DNA of 64,000 nt, from contig NZ_FOVU01000002.1 in NCBI RefSeq assembly GCF_900115265.1, forward strand, positions 372,001 through 436,000. The letters are read 5' to 3'. The notes under the pieces were generated by a model. That model was given only the letters and a program-made list of their open reading frames with translations. It had not been told where the DNA came from and searched no databases. The DNA comes from Bradyrhizobium sp. Ghvi (GTDB taxonomy: Bacteria > Pseudomonadota > Alphaproteobacteria > Rhizobiales > Xanthobacteraceae). Shown in pieces: positions 30,505-39,017 of this stretch. Numbering within the stretch: the first letter of the stretch is position 1; each line of letters opens with the position of its first letter. The translations under genes were made by a program, and so were the position numbers.

Positions 30505-32712
30505 CTAGGCGGCCACCACGCGCGGGGACGTCTCGCCGGCATCCGACGGCTGCACCGGCTTGCTCAGCATCGTCACCTCGCTGAACCCGACCGCCTTCAG
30601 CTGCTCGCACATCAGTGCGCGCGCGTCCGTCGCCATCGACGTGTCGGGTACTACGACGGCGCGGGCGTTCGCCGTCAGCAGTTCGGCCGGCAGATCGGAG
30701 GCGCTGCCGGCGTCCAGGAGCACATGATCGTAGGCGCGCAGCAAGGCGTCGATCGCCAGCGTCACGCGCGGCGACTGCAGCAGGCTGCGGTCGAAGCCGG
30801 GACGGCCGGCCATGACCAGATGCAGCCGCGAGAGCTTGTCCCGCGTGATGACTTGCGTAAATGAGGCCTGCCCCTGCATCAACTCAGCAAGACCGGGAGC
30901 CGTCGGATCGACGGATACCGCGGCGATTGTCGGCGAGGACGCGGCCAGATCCACCACGACGACGCGCGCGGCGCGCGCGAGATGCCGCGCCAGCGTCAGC
31001 GTCGACAGCGTGATGGCATCGCCCGGCGCGGTGCCGAGCACCGTAACCTTCTTCGCACCCGCTCCTGCCGCAATCAGGCTTTCCGCCAGCTGCCCGATTT
31101 CGGCGAATTCGCTGACATCGGCATCGGCCGTTATCTCCGGCTGGAGCGGCGCCGATTCGATCTCCACCGCCTCGACGACCGGCTCTTGGCGATCAACCCT
31201 CGGCGCGAGGGTGGCAGCGGCGCGCGGCGCGGTCTGGCGCAGCAGTTCGCCGGTAACCACGAGACCGGACGAGAGCAGCAGCGTCGCCAGCGTCGCGATC
31301 AACACGATCGGCAGCTTCTTCGGATAGGCCGGCGTGTTGGAAACAATGCCACGCGAAATGATCCGCCCTTCAGTCGGAGCGGTATCGATGGTCTCGCGGG
31401 TGTTGGCCTCGCGGTACTTGGCGAGATAGGTCTCGAGCAAATCGCGCTGCGCCTTGGCCTCGCGCTCGAGCGCCCGCAGCTGGACATCCTGCCCATTGGT
31501 CGAAGTCGCCTGCTTCTTCAGCTGCTCGAGGCTCGCGGTCAGGCCGTCGACCCGCCCGCCGGCGATCCGCGCGTCGTTTTCGAGCGAACGCGATATCTTG
31601 GCCGCTTCGTCGCGGATCTGATTGTCGAGGTCGCTGAGCTGCGCCTTCAGTTCCTTGATGCGCGGATGATTGCCGAGCAGCGTGGAGGACTGTTCGGCGA
31701 GCTGAGCGCGCAGCGTCACCCGCTGCTCCGACAGCCGCCGCATCAGCTCGGAATTCACGACCTCGGACGCCTCGATCGGCTTGCCGGTCTGGAGCATCTC
31801 GCGGATCAGCCGGGCCTTGGACTCGGCGTCGGCCTTCAGCGCGCGCGCATTGTTGAGCTGGGTGTTGACCTCGCCCATCTGCTGATTCGAGAGCGTGGTG
31901 TTGTTGGTGCCGACGAACAGCGACGATTTGGAGCGGAAGTCCTCGACCTTGGCTTCGGCCTCGGAGACCTTCTTGCGCAGATTTTCGATTTCGCCGGCAA
32001 GCCACTGGCTGGCGTTGCGGGCCTGGTCCTGGCGCGCGGCCTGCTGGAGCACGAGATAGCCGTCGGCGATCGAATTGGCGACGCGCGAGGCGAGCTCGGG
32101 GTCCTGCGACTGGAATTCGACCACGATCACACGCGACTTGTCGACGGCGTAAGCCTGAAGCCGATCGTAGTAGGCGTCGAGCACGCGTTCTTCCGGGGTC
32201 ATCGAGAACGGATCACGGCCGATGCCGACCAACGCCACAAGCGACTTCAGCGGCGAGATGCCTTGCAGCACCGGATCGAATTCGGGGCGCTCTGCGAGCT
32301 TGTTCTTCTTGATGATCTCGCGCGCGAGGTCGCGCGACAGCACCAGCTGGACCTGGCTGGTGACCGCCTCGGGGTCGAGCGCCTGCCGCTCCTCGGTGCT
32401 GCGGTCACTGCTCGGCCGCAGGAAGACGTTCTCTCGACCGTCGATCAGGATACGTGCCTCGGATTTGTAGCGTGGCGTGATAAGATTGACGACAGCAACG
32501 GACACGACGAGGGCCAGCACCGTCGGCACGATGATCCAGCCGCGCTTGCGGGCGAGCGCCCCGCCGAGCGCGTGCAGATCGATGTCTCCGGATTCGGCTG
32601 GCGGCTTTGTGGCAAGCGGCGCGGGCTTGGCTTCAACGCGGGGCTTGGCCTTCGAAACGGCCCGCTCGATGACGGCTTTGTCCTTGCCGGCACGCCAGAA
32701 CGCTAAACGCAT
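30505..32712 (-). CDS. Wzc-like polysaccharide co-polymerase with degenerate ATPase domain
   Basis: 735 residues. After a basic N-terminus there is a membrane helix (RGWIIVPTVLALVVSVAVVNL), a Wzz domain (PRYKSEARILIDG) and a long periplasmic coiled coil (about 230-450). The second membrane helix (LPIVLIATLATLLLSSGLVV, after PAYPKKLP) and a cytoplasmic BY-kinase-like domain follow. PCP proteins control chain length and export of exopolysaccharide. In kinases Walker A is GxxxGxGKST; here the spot reads GTAPGDAITLS, with no GKS/T, and Walker A' has VVVVDLAASS. No tyrosine cluster ends the protein. It should therefore be a PCP without kinase activity, though the missing kinase could be supplied in trans. 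Start 32712 has GGGAG six bases upstream. Confidence 0.9.
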   Translation of the reverse strand: MRLAFWRAGKDKAVIERAVSKAKPRVEAKPAPLATKPPAESGDIDLHALGGALARKRGWIIVPTVLALVVSVAVVNLITPRYKSEARILIDGRENVFLRPSSDRSTEERQALDPEAVTSQVQLVLSRDLAREIIKKNKLAERPEFDPVLQGISPLKSLVALVGIGRDPFSMTPEERVLDAYYDRLQAYAVDKSRVIVVEFQSQDPELASRVANSIADGYLVLQQAARQDQARNASQWLAGEIENLRKKVSEAEAKVEDFRSKSSLFVGTNNTTLSNQQMGEVNTQLNNARALKADAESKARLIREMLQTGKPIEASEVVNSELMRRLSEQRVTLRAQLAEQSSTLLGNHPRIKELKAQLSDLDNQIRDEAAKISRSLENDARIAGGRVDGLTASLEQLKKQATSTNGQDVQLRALEREAKAQRDLLETYLAKYREANTRETIDTAPTEGRIISRGIVSNTPAYPKKLPIVLIATLATLLLSSGLVVTGELLRQTAPRAAATLAPRVDRQEPVVEAVEIESAPLQPEITADADVSEFAEIGQLAESLIAAGAGAKKVTVLGTAPGDAITLSTLTLARHLARAARVVVVDLAASSPTIAAVSVDPTAPGLAELMQGQASFTQVITRDKLSRLHLVMAGRPGFDRSLLQSPRVTLAIDALLRAYDHVLLDAGSASDLPAELLTANARAVVVPDTSMATDARALMCEQLKAVGFSEVTMLSKPVQPSDAGETSPRVVAA

Positions 32713-32911
32713 CGAACACTCCCGCAGGGCAACGCCACTCGTCCACCTCAATGCGGCCGACTACACTCCATTAAGGTTGCCGCTGGGTTAATCATGCCGT
32801 CGGGCGGGCAACGCCAGCCTGTTCGTCACGCTTTGTTAACCATGAGGGTCCTTAATCCGTCTCGATATTTCGAGAACGTTGTTCGGCACTCGCCGTCCAG
32901 CGCTGGTGATC

Positions 32912-34045
32912 ATGCCCCCCTCTCCCGACCAGCCGCTTCGCATTCTGCACGCCGTGCGCGCTCCGGTGGGCGGGATCATCCGCCATATCCTCGACCTCGC
33001 CAATGGCCAGGTCGATCGCGGCCATCATGTCGGGATTCTCGCCGACAGCCTCACCGGCGGCGAGCGGGCCGAAAAAGCCTTCGCCAAAATTGCGCCGCGG
33101 CTGACGCTTGGCGTGCATCGGCTCGCGATCCGCCGTGAACCCTCGCCGGACGATTTTCTCGTTTGGCTTCGCATGCGGCGCTTGATCGGCCAGCTCAAGC
33201 CCGACGTCATGCACGGCCACGGCGCCAAGGCCGGCGCCTTCGTCCGCATGCGGCGACGGTCCGACGACACCATCCGCATCTACACCCCGCACGGCGGCTC
33301 GTTGCACTACCCCCTCAACACCTTGAAGGGTGAGTTCTATTCGCGCCTCGAGCGCACGCTGATGGATTCGACGGATCTGTTCCTGTTCGAGAGCGCCTTC
33401 GCCCGCGACACCTATCAGCGCATCGTCGGCACGCCCAAAGGCGTAGTGCATTGCGTCTTCAACGGCGTGACGCCCGAGGAGTTCGAGTCGGTCGTCATCG
33501 CCGATGACGCCACCGACCTCGCCTATGTCGGCGAGTTCAGGCACATCAAGGGCGCCGATCTCCTGATCGATGCGGTCGCGCGGCTGCATCAGAACGGCAA
33601 GAAGGTCACCTTGACGCTCGGCGGCGATGGCGAGGAAACGGCCGCGCTGAAGGCGCAGGTCGAGAGGCTCGGGCTGGTGGACGCGATCCGCTTCATCGGC
33701 CACGTCAAGGCCCGCTATGGCTTCTCCAAAGGCCGGCTGCTGGTCGTGCCCTCGCGCGGGGACTCCATGCCTTATGTCGTGATCGAGGCAGGGGCGGCCG
33801 GCATCCCCATGATTGCGGCACGCGTTGGCGGCATCCCCGAGATCTTCGGGCCGGAGAGCCCGGGCCTGTTTGCGGCCAGCAATGTCGAGGCCATGGCCGA
33901 GGCGATCGCCGCCGCGCTCGCGGATGCGCAGGCGACGGCGCAACGCGCGTGCGCCTTGCGCGAACGCATCTCGGCGCATTTTTCCCAGCAGGCGATGGTC
34001 GACGGCGTCCTCGCGGGTTACCGCGACGCGTTTGCAAATCATTAA
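32912..34045 (+). CDS. GT4-family glycosyltransferase
   Basis: 377 residues with the GT-B two-domain fold. N-domain: RILHAVRAPVGGIIRHILDLANGQ with the acceptor-side GG. C-domain: YVGEFRHIKGADLLIDAV, followed by the nucleotide-sugar site with E-x7-E type motif (VPSRGDSMPYVVIEAGAAGIPMIA). GT4 enzymes add a sugar to a growing lipid-linked repeat at the cytoplasmic membrane face. Donor and acceptor cannot be named. The ATG at 32912 is preferred over the TTG at 32879. Divergent from the Wzc-like gene and followed by the priming transferase. Confidence 0.9.
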   Translation: MPPSPDQPLRILHAVRAPVGGIIRHILDLANGQVDRGHHVGILADSLTGGERAEKAFAKIAPRLTLGVHRLAIRREPSPDDFLVWLRMRRLIGQLKPDVMHGHGAKAGAFVRMRRRSDDTIRIYTPHGGSLHYPLNTLKGEFYSRLERTLMDSTDLFLFESAFARDTYQRIVGTPKGVVHCVFNGVTPEEFESVVIADDATDLAYVGEFRHIKGADLLIDAVARLHQNGKKVTLTLGGDGEETAALKAQVERLGLVDAIRFIGHVKARYGFSKGRLLVVPSRGDSMPYVVIEAGAAGIPMIAARVGGIPEIFGPESPGLFAASNVEAMAEAIAAALADAQATAQRACALRERISAHFSQQAMVDGVLAGYRDAFANH

Positions 34046-34163
34046 CCACCCTTAAGCCGGCTTTAGAGAATCTTCCGATTTGTCCGATAATCGACGTGCC
34101 AGGGGATGCATGCCTGGGGCGCAAGGCCACGCCCACAGGTGTTTGGAATGGACGTAGACGCCC

Positions 34164-35711
34164 GTGGAACCGCTCAACGCACGATCGATGCTCGATGCCG
34201 CGGCCAGCGCGGCGGCCAAGCCGGCTGACCAATCTTTTGTCGAGCGCCGCCGCCGCCTGACGCCCGCGGCACTCGAAGTCGTCAACCAGAAGGTCGCCCG
34301 CGCCTATTCGCCGATCGTCATCGCCGGCATCGCGCGCGCCGTCGATTTTGTCCTGCTGAGCGTGGTCGGCATTGCGGTGTATCTCAGTTACGTGATGCCG
34401 CTGGCCGGCTTCAGCTGGGTTTATCCCGCAGAGATCGTCGCCGTCGCGATCGCCGCCCTGGTCTGCTTCCAGGCCGCGGACATCTATCAGGTGCAGCTGT
34501 TCCGTGGACAGCTCCGGCAAATGACGCGGATGATCTCGTCCTGGTCGTTCGTGTTTCTGATGTTCATCGGCATCTCCTTCTTCGCCAAGTTCAGCAGCGA
34601 AATCTCGCGGCTGTGGCTGGCCGCTTTCTACTTCCTCGGCCTCGCTGCGCTGGTCACGGAGCGCCTCGCGCTTCGTTCGCTGGTGCGCAGCTGGGCGCGC
34701 CAGGGCCGGCTCGACCGCCGTACCATCATCGTCGGCTCCGACCACAATGGCGAGCAGCTGGTCGAGGCGCTGAAGTCGCAGGAGGATTCCGACATCCACG
34801 TGCTCGGCGTGTTCGACGACCGCAACGACAGCCGCGCGCTCGACACCTGCGCCGGCGCACGCAAGCTCGGCAAGGTCGACGACATCGTCGAGTTCGCCCG
34901 GCGCACCCGGGTCGATCTGGTATTGTTCGCGCTGCCGATCTCGGCGGAAACACGCATCCTGGAGATGCTGAAGAAGCTCTGGGTGCTGCCGGTCGATATC
35001 CGTCTGTCCGCCCACACCAACAAGCTGCGCTTCCGGCCCCGCTCCTACTCCTACCTTGGCAAGGTGCCGACGCTCGACGTATTCGAGGCACCGATCACCG
35101 ACTGGGATTTGGTGATGAAATGGCTGTTCGACCGCATCGTCGGGGGCCTCGCGCTGCTCGCCGCATTGCCGGTCATGGCGCTGGTTGCGGTGGCGGTGAA
35201 GCTCGACAGCCCCGGCCCGGTACTGTTCCGGCAGAAGCGCTTCGGTTTCAACAATGAGCGCATCGACGTCTACAAGTTCCGCTCGATGTATCATCACCAG
35301 GCGGACCCAACGGCCTCGAAAGTCGTAACCAAGAACGATCCGCGCGTTACCCGCGTCGGCCGCTTCATCCGCAAGACCAGCCTCGACGAGCTGCCGCAAC
35401 TCTTCAACGTGGTAGTGTTGGGCAATCTCTCGCTGGTCGGGCCGCGTCCGCACGCGGTCCAAGGCAAGCTCCAGAGCCGCCTGTTCGACGAAGCCGTCGA
35501 CGGCTATTTCGCCCGCCACCGCGTCAAGCCCGGAATTACCGGCTGGGCCCAGATCAACGGCTGGCGCGGTGAGATCGATAACGAAGAGAAGATCCAGAAG
35601 CGCGTCGAGTTCGACCTCTATTACATCGAGAACTGGTCGGTGCTGTTCGACCTCGTCATTCTCTTGAAGACGCCGCTCTCGTTGCTGACCAAGAGCGAGA
35701 ACGCGTATTGA
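34164..35711 (+). CDS. Undecaprenyl-phosphate glucose (sugar-1-phosphate) transferase, WcaJ/ExoY type
   Basis: 515 residues with GTG start. It starts exopolysaccharide repeat synthesis by moving a sugar-1-phosphate onto undecaprenyl phosphate. Four N-terminal membrane helices (about 50-185) lead into a CoA-binding-like Rossmann segment ([17 protein letters not shown]). A fifth helix follows, then the C-terminal bacterial sugar transferase domain with [18 protein letters not shown], the catalytic Asp-Glu of [21 protein letters not shown], and [19 protein letters not shown]. These are all conserved PNPT-superfamily signatures. The ribosome site is weak, so the start is the least sure part. It is the committing enzyme of the cluster. 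Confidence 0.93.
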   Translation: MEPLNARSMLDAAASAAAKPADQSFVERRRRLTPAALEVVNQKVARAYSPIVIAGIARAVDFVLLSVVGIAVYLSYVMPLAGFSWVYPAEIVAVAIAALVCFQAADIYQVQLFRGQLRQMTRMISSWSFVFLMFIGISFFAKFSSEISRLWLAAFYFLGLAALVTERLALRSLVRSWARQGRLDRRTIIVGSDHNGEQLVEALKSQEDSDIHVLGVFDDRNDSRALDTCAGARKLGKVDDIVEFARRTRVDLVLFALPISAETRILEMLKKLWVLPVDIRLSAHTNKLRFRPRSYSYLGKVPTLDVFEAPITDWDLVMKWLFDRIVGGLALLAALPVMALVAVAVKLDSPGPVLFRQKRFGFNNERIDVYKFRSMYHHQADPTASKVVTKNDPRVTRVGRFIRKTSLDELPQLFNVVVLGNLSLVGPRPHAVQGKLQSRLFDEAVDGYFARHRVKPGITGWAQINGWRGEIDNEEKIQKRVEFDLYYIENWSVLFDLVILLKTPLSLLTKSENAY

Positions 35712-35725
35712 GTTGAGTTTCTCCG

Positions 35726-35821
35726 TCATGCCCCGCGAAGGCGGGGCATCCAGTACTCTGCAGCGCCACCGCCTTCTCCAATGCGCGCCGCGGAGTACTG
35801 GATCGCCCGGTCAAGCCGGGA
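35726..35821. repeat. Intergenic mosaic palindromic repeat, copy 1
   Basis: Starts GTCATGCCCCGCGAAGGC, a hairpin of CCCCGC/GCGGGG, continues with TCCAGTACTC, and ends GAGTACTGGATCGCCCGGTC. The inner halves (CCAGTACT/AGTACTGG) are inverted. Copy 2 (38918-39017) has the same modules in the opposite orientation. It lies between the priming transferase and the polymerase gene. Confidence 0.88.
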
Positions 35822-35857
35822 GCGTGCCGTATGGCGTACGAGTAGCGTGAGCGTGTA

Positions 35858-37114
35858 ATGGCCTATGCGGCGACAGCCGGTGGAATAAAAATAACCGCTC
35901 CGGCTGCGCCCGGCGTGCTCGCGCTCCAGCGCGCGCTGATGTGGCTGGTCGGGGCTTCAGGCGCGATCGTCTTCATCGAGCCGAGCCCTTACGAGATTGC
36001 GACGCTGCTCGCCACGGTGGCCTTCTTCGCCACCGGCCTGCGCTTGCGGCTGGTGCTGATGCCGCTGGTGCTTGCCCTGGTCCTGCTCAATGTCGGCTAC
36101 ACCATCAGCGCGATCCCGCTGCTTGACCGGTCCGAGGTCGCAAGCTGGATCGCGACCTCCTGGTACATGGCGGTGACCGTGGTGTTCTTCGCCATGGTCA
36201 CCGCCGAGGATACGGCGGCGCGGCTCGACATGCTCCGCCGCGGCCTCGTGGCCGGTGCGATGGTGGCCTCGCTCTCGGCCATCGCCGGCTACTTCCACCT
36301 GGTTCCCGGCGGCGACGACCTCCTCACGCTCTACGGACGCGCGCGCGGCACGTTCAAGGACCCGAACGTGCTCGGCGCCTTCCTGATCCTGCCGGCGCTG
36401 TTTGCGCTCCAAAGCGTCGTCTCGGACAAGCTGCCCAAAGCCTTCCGTAACGTTATCGCCTTCGGCGTCATGTCGCTGGCGATCCTGCTCGCTTTCTCCC
36501 GCGCCGCCTGGGGCGGGCTAATCCTGACCGCCGCCTTCATGCTGGCGCTGATGGTCTTGACCAGCCGCACCAATGCGCAGCGCTCGCGCATCATCATCAT
36601 GGCCATCGTCGCCCTAGTGCTGGGCCTCGCGCTGATCGCGGTCCTGCTGTCATTCGACTCCATTGCAGAGATGTTCAAGCAACGCGCGAGCTTCGACCAG
36701 AGCTATGACGAAGGCCGCTTCGGCCGGTTCGGCCGGCACATTCTGGGTGCGGAGATGGCGCTCGACCTGCCGTTCGGCATTGGCCCATTACAGTTTCACC
36801 GCTTCTTTCCCGAAGACACCCACAATTCCTATCTGAATGCCTTCATGTCCGGCGGCTGGCTCTCCGGCGTCTGCTACCCCGCGCTGGTCTTCACCACCGT
36901 GATCACGGGCTTTCGGCACATCTTCGTCCGCGTGCCCTGGCAGCGCGCTTATCTGGCGGTGTTCTCGGCCTTCGTCGGCACCGTCGGCGAAAGCTTCGTG
37001 ATCGACACCGACCACTGGCGGCACTTCTGGATGATGCTGGGCGCGATGTGGGGCATGATCGCGGCCGCGCAGGCCTACAAGATCACGGCTTCGGACGACG
37101 CTTCTTCAGCTTGA
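35858..37114 (+). CDS. O-antigen ligase / Wzy-polymerase family membrane protein
   Basis: 418 residues with about ten to eleven membrane helices. The Wzy_C/O-antigen ligase signature lies in the second half: FSRAAWGGLILTAAF (a typical SRxxW), and the periplasmic loop DTHNSYLNAFMSGGWLSGVCY with the conserved H-N-x-Y/F. Such proteins polymerise lipid-linked repeats at the periplasmic face. As it stands in a cluster with PCP and priming enzyme, polymerase is the likelier role (inference). No Wzx flippase gene is seen in the cluster. The last 32 bases overlap the convergent MarR gene. Confidence 0.85.
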   Translation: MAYAATAGGIKITAPAAPGVLALQRALMWLVGASGAIVFIEPSPYEIATLLATVAFFATGLRLRLVLMPLVLALVLLNVGYTISAIPLLDRSEVASWIATSWYMAVTVVFFAMVTAEDTAARLDMLRRGLVAGAMVASLSAIAGYFHLVPGGDDLLTLYGRARGTFKDPNVLGAFLILPALFALQSVVSDKLPKAFRNVIAFGVMSLAILLAFSRAAWGGLILTAAFMLALMVLTSRTNAQRSRIIIMAIVALVLGLALIAVLLSFDSIAEMFKQRASFDQSYDEGRFGRFGRHILGAEMALDLPFGIGPLQFHRFFPEDTHNSYLNAFMSGGWLSGVCYPALVFTTVITGFRHIFVRVPWQRAYLAVFSAFVGTVGESFVIDTDHWRHFWMMLGAMWGMIAAAQAYKITASDDASSA

Positions 37115-37610
37115 GATCGGGGCGCTTCTCCGGCGGCGTGTCGAGCAGGCTCTTCAGTGCCGCGGTCGCCGCGACCACACCCTTGTAACCTTCATTGGCG
37201 AAACGCAGCAGCAGCCGCAGCTCCTCCTCGGAATAGGCACTGAACACCTTCTCCATCGCCTGCTGCATCGGCACGTAGAGCTGGCCGATCTTCATGGCAG
37301 TCTCCGGCACGACGGCGATGTAGACCTTGCGGCGATCGCCCTCGTCCCGCTCCCGCCGCACCAGCCCCGCCTTCTCGAGCCGGTCGACCACGCCGGTGAT
37401 GGCCCCGGTCGTGAGGCCCGTCACCTCAGCGAGCCGGCCCGCGGTCACGCGCCCTTCCAAATACAGGATGTCCATGCATTCGAGATCGGAATTGGCAATT
37501 CCGGCCACATTCGCAACGGTTTGCCCATAGAGCACGCCCTGCGCGGACGAGCGCCGCATCGCCTCTTCCAATTCCCCCAGCAACGCCGCGCGCGCTTTCG
37601 TCCTTGACAA
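37083..37610 (-). CDS. MarR-family transcriptional regulator
   Basis: 175 residues. The winged helix is clear: GRVTAGRLAEVTGLTTGAITGVVDRLEKAGLVRRERDEGDRRKVYI, where the recognition helix and the DxRxxxI wing are family-typical. MarR proteins are dimeric repressors, often released by small aromatic ligands. A TTG start at 37610 has AGAGG six bases before it; the next in-frame ATG is at 37559. It is divergent from the FAD monooxygenase gene, and the shared promoter region has a repeated motif (see 37622-37653), so it probably controls that gene. It is convergent with the polymerase gene. Confidence 0.9.
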   Translation of the reverse strand: MSRTKARAALLGELEEAMRRSSAQGVLYGQTVANVAGIANSDLECMDILYLEGRVTAGRLAEVTGLTTGAITGVVDRLEKAGLVRRERDEGDRRKVYIAVVPETAMKIGQLYVPMQQAMEKVFSAYSEEELRLLLRFANEGYKGVVAATAALKSLLDTPPEKRPDLKLKKRRPKP

Positions 37611-37621
37611 GGCCGACCTCT

Positions 37622-37653
37622 TATCTTAGTCGATATATATCTTAGTCACTAAG
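37622..37653. promoter_or_regulatory. Candidate MarR operator between marR and the FAD monooxygenase
   Basis: TATCTTAGTC occurs twice, at 37622-37631 and 37638-37647. The second copy extends to the palindrome CTTAG-TCA-CTAAG (37641-37653). The AT-rich motif stands out from GC-rich flanks and lies 12 bases before the marR start, as expected for autorepression plus control of the divergent gene. Confidence 0.6.
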
Positions 37654-37706
37654 AGAATTAGCGACCGTAATTTCTCTAGCACCACGGAAACGCCGGGAGC
37701 AAGCCA

Positions 37707-38903
37707 ATGCCTCATCGTCACCGCAAAGCCCTGATCATCGGCGCCGGCATCGCCGGGCCGGTTGCCGCGATCCTGCTGCGACGCGCAGGCATCGAATCGG
37801 CGATCTACGAAGCCTGGCCCTACTCGAAAGGGATCGGCGGCGGGCTCCAGATCGCGCCGAACGGCATGCATGTCATGGACGAGATCGGGCTCGCGGACGA
37901 GTTGATCAGCCGCGGCTCGATCGCGGAGTCCTTCGATTTCTACTCGCAAGGCGGCGAGAAGCTCGGCTCGATCAACCGCGACATGGAACGGCGGTTTGGC
38001 CAGCCGGTCGTCAATATCTGCCGCGCGACGCTGAACGAGATGCTGATCGACAAGGCCTGGTGCGCCTGTGTCTCGCTCTATTTCGACAAGCGCCTGATCA
38101 AGATCGAGGATCGCGGCGACCAGCCTGTGATCGCCTATTTCGCCGACGGCACCACCGCCGAGGGCGACTTCCTGATCGGCGCCGACGGCGTGCATTCGGT
38201 CACGCGGCGCCAGGTGGTGCCGGATGGCCCAAAACCCTTCAACACCGGCCTGATCGGTTTTGGCGGCTTCGTGCCGCACGCCGTGCTCGACGGAAGGGCG
38301 GTCGGCCGCCACGTCGAGACCACGTTCGGGCAGAGTGGCTTCTTCGGCTACGGCTATTGCAGTCCAGATCCAAAGGACGGCGTGATGTGGTGGAGCACGC
38401 AGCCCGCGCATGGCATGGACGCCGCGATGTTCCGCGCCCTTGATGAGCGCACGCTGAAGCAGCATCTGCGCGGTTTCCATCACGGCTGGCATGATCCGAT
38501 CCCTGCCATCATCGAGGCAGCCGAGAACATCGTGGTCACCGACACGCTCGACGTCGCGACCTTGCCGACCTGGTCGCGCAAGCGCTCGCTGCTGATCGGC
38601 GATGCCGCGCATGCGACCAGCCCCCACGCCGGCCAGGGCGCTTCGCTGGCGCTGGAGGATGCAATGCGGCTCGCCCGACTGATGCAGGAGGGCCAGGAGC
38701 TGACCGCCACGTTCCAGGCCTTCGAGGCCGAGCGGCGACCACGGGCGGAAAAGATCGTCGCCATCGCCCGTCGTAACGGCAACAACAAGCGCGAATTCAG
38801 CACCACCGGCGCGTGGATGCGCAATCAGATGATCAAGCTGCTGTTGCCGCTGGGATCGAAGGGCATGGATTTCATGTACGCCTATGACGCGCGGGCGGCG
38901 TAG
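37707..38903 (+). CDS. FAD-dependent monooxygenase (PHBH / UbiH-like)
   Basis: 398 residues. It binds FAD through the N-terminal GAGIAG (12-17) and the second FAD motif LLIGDAAHATSPHAGQGASLALEDA, with DG-type motif LIGADGVHSVTRRQV in the middle. This is the group A aromatic hydroxylase pattern, which uses NAD(P)H and O2 on phenols or similar rings. The substrate is unknown; control by a MarR protein would fit an aromatic compound as inducer and substrate (inference). A C-terminal tail of about 40 residues follows the fold. Confidence 0.9.
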   Translation: MPHRHRKALIIGAGIAGPVAAILLRRAGIESAIYEAWPYSKGIGGGLQIAPNGMHVMDEIGLADELISRGSIAESFDFYSQGGEKLGSINRDMERRFGQPVVNICRATLNEMLIDKAWCACVSLYFDKRLIKIEDRGDQPVIAYFADGTTAEGDFLIGADGVHSVTRRQVVPDGPKPFNTGLIGFGGFVPHAVLDGRAVGRHVETTFGQSGFFGYGYCSPDPKDGVMWWSTQPAHGMDAAMFRALDERTLKQHLRGFHHGWHDPIPAIIEAAENIVVTDTLDVATLPTWSRKRSLLIGDAAHATSPHAGQGASLALEDAMRLARLMQEGQELTATFQAFEAERRPRAEKIVAIARRNGNNKREFSTTGAWMRNQMIKLLLPLGSKGMDFMYAYDARAA

Positions 38904-38917
38904 CCGGCGACCTCGGT

Positions 38918-39017
38918 GTCATCGCCGGGCTTGACCGGGCGATCCAGTACTCCGTGACGCCTGAGATCAACCGAGAAGCCGCGGAGTATTGGATGCCCCG
39001 CCTTCGCGGGGCATGAC
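38918..39017. repeat. Intergenic mosaic palindromic repeat, copy 2 (inverted)
   Basis: GTCATCGCCGGGCTTGACCG at the left end, then CCAGTACTCC, and at the right end TATTGGATGCCCCGCCTTCG and GGGGCATGAC. Read on the minus strand it matches the modules of copy 1 (35726-35821). Its right half overlaps the 3' end of the frameshifted enoyl-reductase-like gene, which ends inside it. Confidence 0.88.

Noticed and set aside
30982..32706. 574-codon plus-strand frame opposite the Wzc-like gene
   Set aside because: Antisense shadow; Arg/Leu/Asp-rich composition, no motif.
34164..34188. Later ATG (34188) as start of the priming transferase
   Set aside because: Neither start has a good ribosome site; the GTG keeps the usual N-terminal length and was retained, with the start marked uncertain.
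33705..35729. 674-codon minus-strand frame opposite the glycosyltransferases
   Set aside because: It runs antisense to two well-supported genes and has Asp/Glu/His-rich composition only.
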